This document shows positions 1 through 12,580 of a stretch of DNA of 64,000 nucleotides, one piece after another. Origin of the DNA: Bradysia coprophila (taxonomy: Eukaryota > Arthropoda > Insecta > Diptera > Sciaridae); the NCBI RefSeq assembly GCF_014529535.1, contig NW_023503608.1, positions 8,606,501 through 8,670,500 of the forward strand, read 5' to 3'. The position numbers and the translations under genes are program-made. The notes under the pieces were generated by a model, which made no database searches, had not been told where the DNA came from, and was given only the letters and a program-made list of their open reading frames with translations. Positions within the stretch are counted from its first letter, which is position 1. Each line of letters opens with the position of its first letter.

Positions 1-793
1 ATACCAAAAAACGGTTTTTCTTTTATTTACTTCAAAATGGACAAAATGCGAATTTTCACAAAACGCAAGCATGTGTTCACTTAGGGTAGAAATTAGGAAA
101 TTCCACCTTGAGCGAATTGCGACTCTCGCTTCGCTCTGGCCACAAACTTTCGTTCTTCTTGAAATTTCCTATTTTCTTTTCTTGATTAACAAATAACTAT
201 TGCTTGACAATAAAAAGCTTCAGTAACACAGTAACTACTATGGACAAGATTTGACTGAATTTATTCACCAAAAGAGCAACGTATTTACAAACTATTGCAA
301 GGCAATATAGGTATGGTTATAGCACTGACATTGATCGAATATTACACGCTGGTTACATTGCGATCTGATGAATCACCACAGCCTCAATGGTCTACCATTT
401 CTCCGCTTTTTCCTCTTCCTGTTAGAAATTGTACTCCGAGAATTCATCTTCCGATGTTTGTGTGGTTTGAACAGATCACCTGTAAACGGTAAGATCATGT
501 GTTCTAATGTATTCTAACCATTCTAACTCAACAGCAGCTGTAATACAACAAACAGACAAAACTCTTAAATCTTTACCATCTTTTCTTCCATTTTTACCGT
601 TTTCAACTGATACGCAGTCCTTGCCAAAGCTTCTGTTGTCTGGTAGTGGCACCTCTTCAGTATTGCTTTGGAATAAAAATAATTGTTTTCTTATCAATTT
701 TACGACAGGGCGTTTGCTAATAAAACAAGATGTGGGAGTGGTTAAATTCGATGTTCTAGTACCAACAAACAGATTAGGGAGCGACAACGGAAA
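1..793. other. Gene-free left edge with one foldback
   Basis: No convincing gene. Short open frames on both strands at about 300-840 overlap each other and show no domain or splice structure. The only structure I see is the palindrome at 88-178, listed separately. Confidence 0.5.
88..178. repeat. Foldback with CpG-rich apex
   Basis: The arms AATTAGGAAATTCCA (about 91) and TGAAATTTCCTATTTT (about 160) are inverted imperfect copies. The centre contains CTCGCTTCGCTCTGGCC. The same centre motif recurs in palindromes near 12.1 kb and 40.9 kb. Confidence 0.6.
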
Positions 794-839
794 ATGGTAA
801 AGCTGACAACAGACGAGCAATTTTGCGTTGCTGTAGTAC

Positions 840-2050
840 ACATGGTGTTCATTAATGACCTGTACAGTCTGCCGATTAAGTCATCTCCTTTTGGCTTTGC
901 AGATGACACCAATATGTTTGTTTCTTCTGCCTTAGTGTCTGAAAACGTCTCTGAAATCTCGGATGATCTTGTCATCTTAGCGGAGTACTTTCGGCTGAAT
1001 AAGTTGACTTTGAACCTCGGTAAGACAAAGCTTGTTCACTTCCGTAAGCCAGGCATGAAGGTTCTAGATATGCCTGTCCTGAAGTTTAATGGTGTTACGA
1101 TCCAAACGTGTCCTAGTGCGAAGTGCCTAGGTCTGACTCTAGACGAATTTGTCCGTTGGGACGCTCATGTTGCTAGCGTGTCGAATGTTGTCTCTGGGCG
1201 TATAGGGATAATTAAGAGACTGCGTTTTCTCCCGAGGAAGGTCCTGAGGCTCATCTATTTTTCAACCGTTCACTGTCACTTGACCTATTGCGTGGGAGTC
1301 TGGGGTTCCGCTGCCAAGACTCTCATTGATGGACTCTGTGTACTACAGAGAGGGGCACTGAAAGCGTCCCATAAGCTACCAGCTCGGTATCCCACCGAGT
1401 TGCTCTATGGAAAAGAATTTCCTACCGTTCTCTCAGTGCCTCAGCTGTATAAGCAGGCAGTTTGCAGGTTTGTCTTTTGTTGTGTTAATCGTGTGAAGCA
1501 CCGCTCTTTAGCTTTTCCCGACAATGTTAATTGCTACAGGACCAGGTACTCCCACTTGTTGAGGAAGCCGAAGGTCCAATCTGAATACGGAAGGCGATGT
1601 TTGCTCTTTTCTGGACCTTCGTTGTACAACTCACTGCCACTGTCGCTTAGAAACTTAAGACGCTATGAAGAATTCTGCCGTTCGTTAAAGGATTTACTGC
1701 TGAAAGAGAGCCTTTAGTGCTCGTCACTGTTAATTGATCGGATAATTGTTTGACGTACATGCGCTTTTCCTGTTTATTTAATTTTTATGATTTTTACGTT
1801 GCATCGTCCCTCACTATTTCCCCCTTATTTGACGCAGTTAATGTTGTTTAAATTTTTTGAAGAAAGAAATTTTTTTTTTAGTTTTGTTTTTCGTAGCTTC
1901 TTTGAATCGTTAAAATTGCGAATTGAAGCTACGCAGGCTAATTTTTCCTTTTTTGACTTATTCTTTTTGTTAACGTTTGCTTTAATGTTTTTTTTATGTA
2001 ATAATTAGAGAAAGGAAACTGTGACCTTTATATTTTTTTCTTGAAATAAA
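840..2050 (+). mobile_element. 5'-truncated non-LTR retrotransposon
   Basis: This is the 3' part of a LINE-type element. The copy starts inside the reverse transcriptase, at the FINDLY block just before the catalytic motif, so the endonuclease and the first half of the RT are missing, as is typical of 5' truncation during target-primed reverse transcription. The coding part (to 1717) is followed by a T-rich 3' region ending near an AAATAAATGGATAA tail at about 2043-2056, which I take as the 3' end. I did not find clear target-site duplications. Confidence 0.75.
841..1717 (+). pseudogene. Reverse transcriptase C-terminal part (CR1/Jockey group)
   Basis: The open frame keeps the RT catalytic motif as FADDTNMF (the usual FADD box, with its two aspartates), then the thumb region with LNLGKTK and KCLGLTLDEFVRWDAHV, and the post-RT block LTYCVGVWGSA. 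The C-terminal tail includes NCYRTRYSHLLRKPK and YGRRCLLFSGPSLYNSLP, an arrangement familiar from CR1/Jockey-group LINEs. The frame is intact over about 290 codons, so this insertion may be fairly young, but without the N-terminal RT and endonuclease it cannot act on its own. Clade placement is from memory of the motif pattern and is less certain than the RT call. Confidence 0.85.
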
Positions 2051-2281
2051 TGGATAATACACATTGGTTCTGCTCATATTGCGTTATTGTGTGGTACTGC
2101 ACATGGCTTACCATTAATTAACGTGTTGTTTAGAAGGGAAATTATATAAACAAGATATTTATCATACTGTATCACTGTATTATGCAACTCGATTGTAAAA
2201 ATTACGAATCGAAATTGTGAGAAATTTTAAAACTGTTTGATTCTGAAATAATTTCTATTACACTTCTTTGTAGTTACATAT

Positions 2282-2641
2282 TTACCATTCATCATCCAGT
2301 GGTGTGCGTTCCATCATTCCCATATCACTCAAGACCATCTGCACAATATGTTTAATATCTTCCACAACTGAATCGTTTCGTAAATTTTCTCTTAACACGG
2401 ACAAGTCATTAACTTGATGCACATTGGACAAAAACATTGTGACAATCGCAATAGAAGCGATGTAGAGCATCATCCCAAGTAAAACGTAAACACACTCGGT
2501 CATCGTATTCATCCTGATCGGCTCTGATGGTTTCGCACTCATTCCGTTTATTAGAACGGCACTCCGGATTGGCTCCGTTTTCGTGACAAGGCCATGTGAA
2601 ATTGTCTCAATTTTTGGATCTATTGTCATTTTCTCCATCAT
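2282..2641 (-). CDS. Small single-span membrane protein, unknown
   Basis: Single uninterrupted frame of 119 aa. I do not recognise the family. The N-terminal half (1-46) is basic (several Lys and Arg, few acids). One hydrophobic segment, about residues 49-71 (MTECVYVLLGMMLYIASIAI onward), is long enough to span a membrane. The C-terminal half is acidic, may form an amphipathic helix (about 80-108) and ends in DDEW. The charge pattern suggests an inside N terminus and outside C terminus, with no cleavable signal peptide. The Met-Met start is preceded by an A+T-rich leader. It could be a complete single-exon gene or the last exon of a longer one; support is only frame length, the clean membrane segment and plausible composition. 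Confidence 0.45.
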   Translation of the reverse strand: MMEKMTIDPKIETISHGLVTKTEPIRSAVLINGMSAKPSEPIRMNTMTECVYVLLGMMLYIASIAIVTMFLSNVHQVNDLSVLRENLRNDSVVEDIKHIVQMVLSDMGMMERTPLDDEW

Positions 2642-3789
2642 GTTACACCGTCAGTTAATCAGTTCGAATAAATTGAAGAAAGAAAATTGAAAACTGATAA
2701 AAAATCGCAGTTTGTCTTACTGACTTTCCATATCACAATAGACCGACTGACTTTATTAATTGAAGAAAATTTGTAAAAGTAATGTATTATGTCTGGAACA
2801 AAACTCTTACAACATAAACATAAAAATCGAGCATGCGCATTGCCTTAGCACTACTCATATCCATTAGCATATGTATTATGTATTACGAATGGGCCACGTG
2901 TAATCCACTGATTTGGTGTAAAGAGAGTGTAAAAATGGATATTTTTATAAATAAGTTCTCCGCATCGTCGCCAAAATCTATGTTGAAGATTGGGTTGATG
3001 TAATCGATTTGTTGAAAAACAAACAATCAAACAAAACGATATCGCGTAGTCGAAACTTTGACAACGGAAATTCTGAAGTCATGGAGATGGAAATAGACGG
3101 AGTGATTTTCCAGGACAGGCAATTAATAGCGGGACAAGTTATAGTGCATTACGGTCTTGCAATGATGTTAGTTGTTGAGACATGTGGAAAGTTCAACCAC
3201 AGATACAATTTCATCACAGTGATTGTATACCAGAACTCCAGAACCTTATAGAACATTACCCGAAATGGCGAAAATAGTGTCTAATTTTAAACTGACCACT
3301 TGACTTGACTTGAGTAACCAACACATGTTCCTGTGAACGCTTCCATGAGAACATTGGACGTGAAGATTTTGGCAAGATGGTAGGTCATGTCCTAATCACC
3401 CCGTTGCGTTCTTCTTGATAACATTCAAAGCACACATCACTAAATGTGTTCGACCATAGCCCTGCTACTAGCATGAACACTGAATTGACAAGTGTCAAAT
3501 TTGGAGGCTTTAGTGATACGAGCTACCGTTTAGGATTGTTTGTATTGTATGTTTTAACTCACAAAACGAAACAATTCATCCACCTATACAAAAGAAACGC
3601 AGTGCCTACTGTGATTTCATCAGCCGCCGAATATTTTCTATGTTCATGCTAGAAGCAGTGCTGTGGTTCGACCAATCACTTTCGCTTCAACTGCTATTAC
3701 TCTGATGGTCTGCTGTCAATTTGATTTTGCTCTGGAGCTGAACGTAGGCTTCGCTGAAAACGAAGTCACACTTGCCGATAAAGGTAATA
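2642..3789. other. No recognisable gene
   Basis: Short frames at 3009-3251 and 3446-3652 lack domains, splice structure or biased composition. I see no clear repeat here. Confidence 0.4.
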
Positions 3790-4262
3790 CTAAAAAAATA
3801 TTTTTCGCAACGAGTGACGAAAAGTAGGACTTTCCGTTGCCTTTATTGCGAAAAACGTTGTATACAACTCGATGATAAATGCTTTTTTAGGCACACGATG
3901 TGTATTGTCACACTCGGCCTCTAGTCACATCTAGTGCCTAAAAAAGCATTAATCACTCGGTTGTATAATAGCCGCTGGCTGAGTGACAATACACATCGTG
4001 TGCATGTGTGCATAAAAAAGCATTTATCACATACGCGTGGTGTTCGGATGTCAAAATTACTTAACTAGGAGAATAATTCAAAAATTACACTTCAGGTCTA
4101 TGTTGTTGTCTCGTTTTCGCTTATGTGATAAAATAGAGTACACGCTTGTCACTATCTGTCTCGGCAAGACTCGACTTCTTCGTGACAAGTGTGTAATATA
4201 TATTATCATCGAGTTGTTTTTCGTTTTTCGCAATAAAGGCAGCGAATAAAGGCACAAGGAGA
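3790..4262. repeat. Nested foldback element
   Basis: Several inverted pairs sit inside one another. The outer pair is GTTGCCTTTATTGCGAAAAA (from about 3836) against TTTTTCGCAATAAAGGCAGC (about 4225-4245). The inner pair is AATGCTTTTTTAGGCAC (about 3879) against GTGCCTAAAAAAGCATT (about 3934). A further pair is CACGATGTGTATTGTCAC (about 3894) against GTGACAATACACATCGTG (about 3982). A third partial copy, CATAAAAAAGCATTTATCAC, follows at about 4011. The region is non-coding; the short frames on both strands at 4037-4333 are by-products of the palindrome. Confidence 0.75.
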
Positions 4263-5524
4263 AAGTGAAATCCGACATGTTTTCTAATTTGAGAGTTGTT
4301 GTAGTTTGTAATTGATTCCACTTCGCTGGACAAATGAAAACAAGATTTTCATGAAAATATGAAAATATCGTTCAGTGAAGTGATCAACGTGACCGACTTG
4401 CCGACAGCGTCAACATTGAGAGTCCTGTGAAATATTGCTCAAATCCACAATTATTACGATTGACTTGTGTGCATATATGTCTAGTCTACATTTGGGCGAG
4501 ATATTTTGCATACTTCGAGGCGTGGTTCGGAATAACTGAAACTTTATTCATTGGACCGTGGAAAACTCATAATACATAGCTTTATCTTCGGTAGCGTTTG
4601 TTAGTAAATGAACCAAGAATACATGTAACCACTGAGTCATTAACCTGTCACATACGCTATTCATCTGTTATCGATAATCGATAACGATGACAAAAATAAT
4701 TACAAGCTCTGGGGAATATGGTCCTTATTACAGTAAAATGCATGTTAATAAAATTGAAGTGCAAGATTGAAGTGCAAAATCGACAGATTTGAAATACTTT
4801 GACCAGTATTATGGTCATGCTTGCCGTCTGTAAAAGGTTAAAATCAACAATTTCGTTGTTTTACTTTAATGACCCAATTAAAAACGGCGATCTGCACAAG
4901 GGCCTTCAAGCCCTTCAAGACATTGTGATAAAAACCTTTGTGATTAAAGAAACGTTTTCAATAATCATTTATCTAATCGCTTGTCCGAAGGGATTTTTAC
5001 CATAAATTTATTGGTCATAGCTCAAATGTGCGACGTACAATAGATAGATTAGACGTAAACAAGAAATGTTATTAGTCATCAGCTAATAAATGTAAATTTC
5101 CTAGGAATTTGCTCATCACTTGCGAATTAAATTTGAGCCAAGGCTGACACGTATACCAGAATCTGAACTTGTTAATTTTAAAGTTCGATTAAAAATATTC
5201 CCACAAAATGTTTCAAATCGTGTAATAACTGAAAGCGTTGAGAATCACATTTTACGAATCTTATCTAATTCACCAAATCCAAAGTGATAGAAGCAAATGA
5301 AAATCATAAAAATTGGACAAATATTTTCGTTTGTATTTGTTCTTTGTCAATACAATTAAATAAAAAATAAAATTATGAGCTACTGTAACAAGGAGTAGCT
5401 AATTTGGTACACATAGACATAACAGCAAACGTAATGTACAAAATAGAGAATCAATAACCTAAATACGATTTGTATTCGTTCATTCACAGTCTCATTAAAA
5501 AAATCCTTCCCATTCAAAAGTGGC
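4263..5524. other. No gene seen; contains one MITE
   Basis: Apart from the MITE at 4640-4841 I see only A+T-rich sequence with short frames that lack features of a gene. Confidence 0.4.
4640..4841. mobile_element. TTAA-flanked MITE, copy 1
   Basis: Begins TTAACCTGTCACATACG and ends GCCGTCTGTAAAAGGTTAA, so the termini are inverted copies of one sequence inside TTAA on both sides. The internal box GACAAAAATAATTACAAGCT is shared with copies near 17.0, 26.9 and 32.0 kb. A TTAA target and CC-starting termini resemble piggyBac-type elements. There is no coding capacity, so it would depend on a transposase elsewhere. Confidence 0.75.
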
Positions 5525-6339
5525 TTAAAGTGAATTTGGATTTCTTTCATCATCGTCATCTTCATCATCGTCATCATCATCTGATTCTTGTGGCGTGTTG
5601 TCAATCAAAATGGTTTGCTCATTGATACCAGGTAATTTAGCCAAATCTTCAGCGTCCAAAATGGTTCCGTTTTCATTGATTTTCGGACTGTGACTCAAAT
5701 TTATGAAACTGGTGTCACTGTGAGAGATATTTACGATCGTGCCAGTCAACGGCAATGAACTAAGAATGTCAGTAGCCTCTTGAATTGCACCAATATGAAC
5801 GGGAGCAATGCCAGTTAGAACTTGACCGCTTACGTTTGTTTGTACAGGTAACGGAATATCGCCCAGATTGAAGTGGCTGGCATTTGAGTGTGCGTCAAAG
5901 AATGTTAAGTCGACACGTTCTCGCCTGTAAGCCAAGGTATTAAAATTTCAATTAGCACTTTCGATTCAACTCTTTTTCAAATAAGAGATGTTTACTTACG
6001 AAAAGTCTTCGTCTTCTGTTGCGTTGTCACCATCTGCTACTTCAGTGAGAATTCCGATTTCATAGACAACAGCTTTAATTACGTATCTGATGGAGTAATG
6101 AAATAGTAAATGAACGAATAAAGAAAACCATCTCCTCTGGCTTTTCTTTAGAAATTTACTTACAAGTCTTTGTGTGTACCATTCAATGAGGTGACATTAT
6201 CATTTTCAATTATTTCTTCACTGCTACCATTCGTGACACTAACATTCACAGAATCAAGCACTGGTAGACTTGTCACGAAGAGACTCATCGATAGATTTAA
6301 TGCAATGCAGCATACCAAACAGAATTTCAAACTTTCCAT
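5525..6339 (-). CDS. Secreted acidic sequon-rich protein, 220 aa
   Basis: Three exons on the minus strand: 6339-6164, 6086-6000 and 5924-5525, all with GT-AG introns (75-77 nt) and a continuous 220-codon frame. Residues 1 to about 24 are a signal peptide (MESLKFCLVCCIALNLSMSL). The mature part has no cysteine. Ten N-glycosylation sequons are visible (N32, 37, 48, 53, 80, 102, 118, 153, 163, 173). A short region around 58-72 (DLYVIKAVVYEIGIL) is the least low-complexity part. Residues 203-214 are a pure Asp/Glu run. I do not recognise a family. The composition suggests a heavily glycosylated, calcium-binding or lubricating extracellular protein, which is inference. A second secreted acidic gene lies divergently 7 kb away. 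Confidence 0.8.
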
Positions 6340-6558
6340 ATTTCTTCTTTCTTTTATTTTCTCTGGGTCGTATTCAAAGCGATCGCAATTTAAAACTTAA
6401 ACTACGTAAATTAAATTTAGTCTTTGCAAACGATTCAGTCACGTTAAAAAGGTGAAGAAAATATTTTGTCTCTTCTGATTTTGTGTGCTTTGATCACTCC
6501 AATATCCACCTAGGAACTGATTCCAATATTGACTAATTGTTCAGACTGATGTTTCTCG

Positions 6559-6566
6559 CTTATATA
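6559..6566 (-). promoter_or_regulatory. TATA box for the 220-aa secreted protein gene
   Basis: TATATAAG on the minus strand, about 220 bases upstream of the ATG at 6339. A TTAGTC (about 6536-6531) lies roughly 30 bases downstream and could serve as initiator; a better match, TCAGTC (6549-6544), is only about 19 bases away. Confidence 0.5.
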
Positions 6567-9500
6567 CCCGCGTAGCATTGAGCCACAATTTGCAGCATCT
6601 AATTGATTGACATACGTAAATGATTGTTGTTGTAAAAAAAAAAAATTGCGAGAAAAACTGAACAAATAAGCAAATCACAGTTTTGTTATTAGTGTAGTCT
6701 ATACTAAAGTAATAATATTTGTGTGATGGAAAATGTTGTGTTTTTTCATTGTTAAGCGTAATATGCGAAATAAGCTTTTAGCAAGCAAACGAAGTATTTT
6801 GAACATCGAATGCGATTGTAAATTGTTTGAATGGTTGTGATGATTGACACTGATGCAGAATTAGCATGAGTATTTTTTAATAAATATTTTGAGCAGTTAT
6901 GTCCGAATAGCCTGTTTTTATAAGGTACTATTTACCAGATTCTTCAAGGCGTTGATTGACTTTAAAAGCAAGCATAAATTATCTCAGATTTTCTAGATAG
7001 ACTTTTTCGAATCGTTGTGAAAGAAAATAGGAAAACTTTCACTTTCACAGTGACAATGTTTGTACAGTACACACCGGAACCAAGAAGAAGTGTTATCCAT
7101 ATTCAATCCAACTTAACCGAATGTATACCAAACCATTTCATGGAATAAGAATGAAAACGAATAATAAAGTTTGAATCAGATTTTTAGTTTTCCGTCCTAA
7201 AATCGGGTTGTCTTACTAACGCGACTGACGAAATCAGACGAATCTTTCGTATCATGCTTTTTCAAAGTTAGATATTATCGACGAAGAGGCTAAAAAGTCA
7301 TTAGTTTGTTGGAAAAATTCTTATGCTCCGAATGATCCATTTATTTTATTAACTCATCACAGTCTGTTAAAGAGGAAAAGGGTAAGCCATAGCCACTCTT
7401 TAAGAATACTCAGTCTCGGACTGTACATTTCGTATGACAATTTTTAATTTCTGGGAAGTGTGCAAAGGGAGCGAAAGTAGCCCCGAGGCGCTTTTTCGAG
7501 TCAGTCTTGCTCTGTCGTAATTGTATGATTTCAAAAAGTTATTCGAAAAACATTTTCAACCGTGCGGCGTGAATAACCTTATTTTTTCCACTCAAATGAA
7601 GATGGCATTTTGTTGACGCTCTTTCTGATGGCAGTTCAGGTGAGAAAATTTGAATTTTCTCGTCTATTGTTTCTCCCATACGAATCTGACATTTCTAAAA
7701 TCAATTTTTGACAATCTCGCACACGCTTTACAAAATTTTAGTAAGAGGAGTTTGTGTGCGAGTTCACTTTTTGCGTAGTTAAAAAATTCGTTGTCTTAGC
7801 ACCGTGTGTCAAATTACCCCACGCCCTAATATTTTGTAAAAATATATTTAAATTCAGTATTCGTATCCGTGCAGTGTAAAATGACAAGAATTTCGTCCTA
7901 ATTGATTCAGCAAAGATTTTTATTATAAAATATTCAATTGGTGGACATTGCTAAGTTAATTCATGTTATGTGTATTCATTTCTATATTTATTCTATACCA
8001 GCCAATTCACACTTTTCAGTCTATACTTAACTCTCATCAGAGTGTCCACGTGCCACATTGGCGCACCGCACACTCAAATCATCACCGAAACAATTACCAT
8101 CATTTGAAACAAAAAGATAAGCGACTTTAGACAAATTAATGAAAATTGGTTCTAATAGATTTGACGCAAGAAGTGGACGCAAATTGCAGATCTTGTTAGA
8201 AATGAGTTTATTCTGTGACATAACGTTTAGACCTATGACGTTGGCGATAACGTCAATCGTTGTATTTGCAGTCCAAAAAAAGAACCGAAAATTTCAATAA
8301 AAGTTATGTCAACCAGTTCTCTTTCAAGACAACATTACGAGATCAATCAACCGAATAAAATTTGTATAATGGAGTAAGCTTTATCGGAATCAGATTCGTT
8401 TTGATTACGCAGAGGAGAAAATTGTAAATTTCAACGTGAGCAAAGTTTTCATGTGCGCGCTATATGATTACCCGTTTTTCTCGGCGAAACGGAAACACCA
8501 CGGACACGCATTACTCTCCAGTTTGCATTGGTATTTTGAAAACGGCGACCAAAACGGAGTGGCTGCGAATCATCCTTAAGTGACAATTTATGTGAGACAA
8601 TTTGTATTTTCGATAGAGAAAGTAAACATTTTCTCACCTGAATTATCACTAAGAAAAACGTCCAGTTTGTCAACCCATAGTGTAGAAAGTAATGCTCTCT
8701 TAACTAAGTTAAGAAAAGTAAAACTTCTGTTTCCTTTGTTGAGAACAACATTGGATGCAACTCGGCGGTAAATCCTCTTTTAGGCACGATGTGGAAAAGT
8801 ATTTTTTGGTCGGTGACATGAACAATGAACACATAAAAATTGCTCTATCATAGCTCAATCAGGGATCAGGAATTTCCTATGTCCATGTTCTTGGTAAAAA
8901 TATTCACTAACCACGAATAGTTATCTCTCCTAAAATTTAAATTTATCAGTAAACGAGCGTTAGTTTACCATAATTACAATTTATTACAGTCAGGTACATG
9001 GTATAGACGTTTTTTTTCTACGAAAATCTGTCTAATTTTACGCTTGTGGTAATTTCAAATATCAACACTAAAGTTATGTACTTAGCCGATGTTTGCAGAT
9101 AAGCTAAAAATACTGTAAAAGCTTGCTGGTTCATTTCGATACAGAAATAGAAATTGAATTTGTTTGTTTTTTTTTGCAAAAAAAGTATGTATCGATCTTG
9201 TGATATTAATCTCCAACTGCGCAAATACTGAGAATGTAAAGATTATGAAAATTATTATTTACAAAAGAAGAAGTGATACCGACATGGACTATGCTGAAAG
9301 ACATGAGTCAAACGGAAATTCGTGACTGTTTTGTCAGAGATACTGTGTTACTTTTCTCAAGATTTAATAGTGAAAATCTAAGTGTGTTTTAACGATTTTA
9401 AAAAACAAATTAAGTTAAAGGCTAACTTATAATAGGTCAGCAACATCATCTTCATTCCACGTATCTAAATTAATTAATTCGATACAACTGACGATGAGTA

Positions 9501-11199
9501 GCCTTTGATGTAAGGGAATATGTACACACATGATTATGTGTTAATAGAAGTAAATCAATTTATTGTTTATTTGCTCAAAACACTTCTGGGTATATTAATT
9601 TTCGTCAATAAACAACGACATTACGGCCGCACCAACAACTCTTTTTTTTCTGGTATCAAAAGCTTTAAAAATTTGTGTGCATGAGCGGTTTGCCACTGTT
9701 TCTAAATCACGTCAATCTGCATACATTTTAGGTTTTATTTGCTTTTCGTGTTTAGTTAATAAAACAAAAGTTTTTGTCTAATTAGCGAGCAATTTAAAGT
9801 CCGGGGAAGTGAGTGAAAATTGAATCTCAAAATGCATGTGTTCACAAATAGCTTACACATAGAAACTTTTCTTGTAATAGTCGGTTCATGCGACGGCATT
9901 TCCCATGTTTCAATTAAAATTTATGTTTGTTGTTAGTACTGCTGAAACCCATGCCTGATCTCGATCACCTAATCTAATATTAAATGCTCAGATATTGTGA
10001 CATAGCCTTTCGACTTCCGCCAACGCACTACAAGCAAAAGTTCTTCACTCGACCGTTGCCAAATAGAGTACAAAATACAAAATAGACAATGTTTTACAGA
10101 TTTTTTGATACACTGTTCCGTTTCAGTACTATATTAAGAGTACCGCTCATGCTTGAAGTGCGTTGCTTCCGCCTATTAAGCGATTTAAAAACTGTGCGTG
10201 TCAACGGACTATGCGTTAAAATGTGTCCTCTGAACTACAAACTGACGTCATTTTTAATTGTTATGGTAAACTGTGGAAATTTTTGTAAAGTTTCGCCAAA
10301 TTTGTTTTAATAATTTATTTGTTTATTTGGTCAGAACATAAGTTGAACTTGTTTTTATGACGACCAGCATCTTAATATATTAATGCTGGAAGCATCTTCG
10401 CATTGCATCGAAAATATTGTGCATTTTACAATATTTTAATGGTTGAAAAAATTTAATTTTTTTAGCGATCCCAATGCAACAACTCTCTCATTATTTTGCG
10501 TACAACTTACTCAATATACTCATCTAAATATAGCGTAAAAAATATTATTATTTTCTTATTTGCCATATCCATTCGAACTGAACTGTTACAAAGGTGATTC
10601 ATCACAATTTTTTGACTACAAATCGTGGAATAATGTCATGTGTTAGTATCAGCAAAGTGTCTTCGATTATTTCAAATTGGCGAGATAATAAAACAGGTAC
10701 ATAGCGTGACATGGGAAATTGTTTAATTAAAAAATTTGCAGATTGTTACGAACACGAGTACGGCGTCTTAGAAACTATGTTGAACTTACAAGATGGGTAT
10801 GACAAAATGAAGGAAATAACAACGCCACAAAGAAAATATTAATTAATCCATCAATGAATTAGTGGACTAACTTCCTCATTATTATACTAACGAAGAAATT
10901 ACATCGCTACTAGTTCAAGTGTGTTTTACTGGCATTCCAACATCCTTATCCATATTCAAGGACAAAAATTGAAAAAATACTGTAGAAGATATTCTATAAA
11001 CGTAGTTTAAACATCGCAATCGCCTAATCTCGACGACACTGGACACTGATGTAAATGATATGATGAACTATTGCTTATGCTCCTAAATTTTGAAGTGGCG
11101 CAAATCTGGATAGATAGATCGTCTTTGCATGATTTTAATAAATATTTAAAATTTCTAGCACTTCAGCAGTACTGTTATCGAATTGCTGTCGATATAGCC
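6567..11199. other. Intergenic, no gene recognised
   Basis: Long A+T-rich stretch. Short frames (for example 8027-8221, 8449-8771, 10089-10310) have no domain, signal or splice partner. The only clear structure is a hairpin at 7714-7763; a fragment near 8750-8800 (ATCCTCTTTTAGGCACGATG) resembles the palindrome at 3.88 kb. Confidence 0.4.
7714..7763. repeat. CTCGCACAC hairpin
   Basis: CTCGCACACG and TGTGTGCGAG are inverted about 30 bases apart. The same word is repeated in alternating orientation at 37.25-37.37 kb. Confidence 0.5.
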
Positions 11200-11275
11200 G
11201 TCTATAAAAGGTGAGCACGGTGAGCTTGAAAATGTCCATACCTGTTATGTCTGGCACATGAATTTCTTTTATTGA

Positions 11276-11645
11276 TATTAGTACAGGACAGCCCCGTGAT
11301 TAAGAATCACATAATATTAAAATCAACTGTACGGCAAAATTTTGAGATAGTCGAATTTTTCTTTGTTTGGGACCTATGTCATTTTTTTCGCTCTAAATTT
11401 GTATTGCTTAGTTAACCTAGTGTCTCACCTTTCCAACGATACCAAACAAGTTGTGTTTCAAAATGGACAAATAACTTTCATACGGACTTAAGGCTTACCT
11501 AAAATATAAAATAAGGACTAGTTTATGTCCGTATGAAAGTTATTTGTCCATGTTGAAACACAACTTGTTTGGTATCCTTGGAAAGGTGAGACACTAGGCT
11601 AACTAAGCAATACAAATTTAGAGCGAAACTGTCCTCTACTAATAC
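11276..11645. repeat. Long-arm foldback MITE
   Basis: Two arms of about 105 bases, roughly 11387-11493 and 11525-11629, are near-perfect inverted copies: for example CAAACAAGTTGTGTTTCAA against TTGAAACACAACTTGTTTG. The loop is only about 30 bases. Outer ends ATTAGTACAGGACA and TGTCCTCTACTAAT extend the symmetry. The element is non-coding. Confidence 0.8.
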
Positions 11646-12094
11646 TAGGCCCCACCTTTTGGTCGGGTCGGGTCCCTTGACTAACAATTTTATGAATATA
11701 TTTCAAATAAATTTCATTTTATTTTTCGTTGTTAAACTTCCGAAGCATCACAAATGACCAAAGCATCACAAAAACCTTCGCCTGAGTCCAGATTCTTTAG
11801 TAAAAGTTCTTGTACACGTTGCTAAAACAACGCATTTTTCAACTACATTTTTCGATACCAACATTTTGTAAAAGGAGTCATTCAGTCGATGACTGGGCTA
11901 AAAAGCATTTGCATCATTAAACTTTCACGTGTGAATTAGAAGTAAGTGATGCGAATGTAGAACGATTAAGGGACTCTTTCACTTTGGTACAAAATAAAAA
12001 ATTACGATAGCTATCTATATGATGCTCTTCTCTTACACTTTGATACGAAAAGGAAGACCCTCTATACTTACTACATTCACAAAACCTCCAATCA

Positions 12095-12185
12095 TGAATA
12101 AAATATCACGACTCGTGTGAATTACGGCCCTCCTTCGCTCTGGCTCTGGCCGCAAACTTCTCACTCGTGCGAGTCTTAAATTTTT
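12095..12185. repeat. Foldback with CpG-rich apex
   Basis: The arms GACTCGTGTGA (about 12111) and TCACTCGTGCGAGTC (about 12162) flank a centre reading CCTTCGCTCTGGCTCTGGCC. The centre matches those at about 130 and 40870. Confidence 0.5.
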
Positions 12186-12580
12186 CTGTTTGATTGTTCT
12201 TTAATGTCATTCCATACATTTGAATAACGATTCAGAAATTGGTTTTTCATCAAAGTAATCTTTTTCAATTGATTGAATTTCCAGCCCTTAATCCCACATA
12301 GCCCATCTTCGAACTTAGCCTCAGGAATTGAATTCTGTGTCGATTAAAGAAAAAAAAAAGTAATTGGTTGATAATTACTCAAGTTATCGTGTTTGCAAGC
12401 AAAATATTAGAACAAACAATTCCGTTTTTAATCACATTTCATACAACCTTTGGGACAAACATTTTAGGGTATTTTCCGGCATAAGACCCTGACACTTACA
12501 GTCAAGGGAATTAATAAAAAAAAATATTTGCCCTATATATCAGGTATGGACATTTTCAAGCTCACTGTGTAGAGTTTTTC

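Larger units (their letters stand above)
11205..12580. mobile_element. Possible 1.4 kb TIR element
   Basis: The end sequence GTGAGCTTGAAAATGTCCAT (about 11219) reappears inverted as ATGGACATTTTCAAGCTCAC (about 12546). The inverted match covers about 35 bases. No transposase is visible inside, and the interior carries the separate foldback at 11276-11645. It may be a non-autonomous element or two unrelated copies of one repeat. Confidence 0.45.

Noticed and set aside
507..800. 97-codon plus-strand frame before the LINE fragment
   Set aside because: The overlapping minus-strand frame is equally open, and no retroelement or cellular motif is visible.
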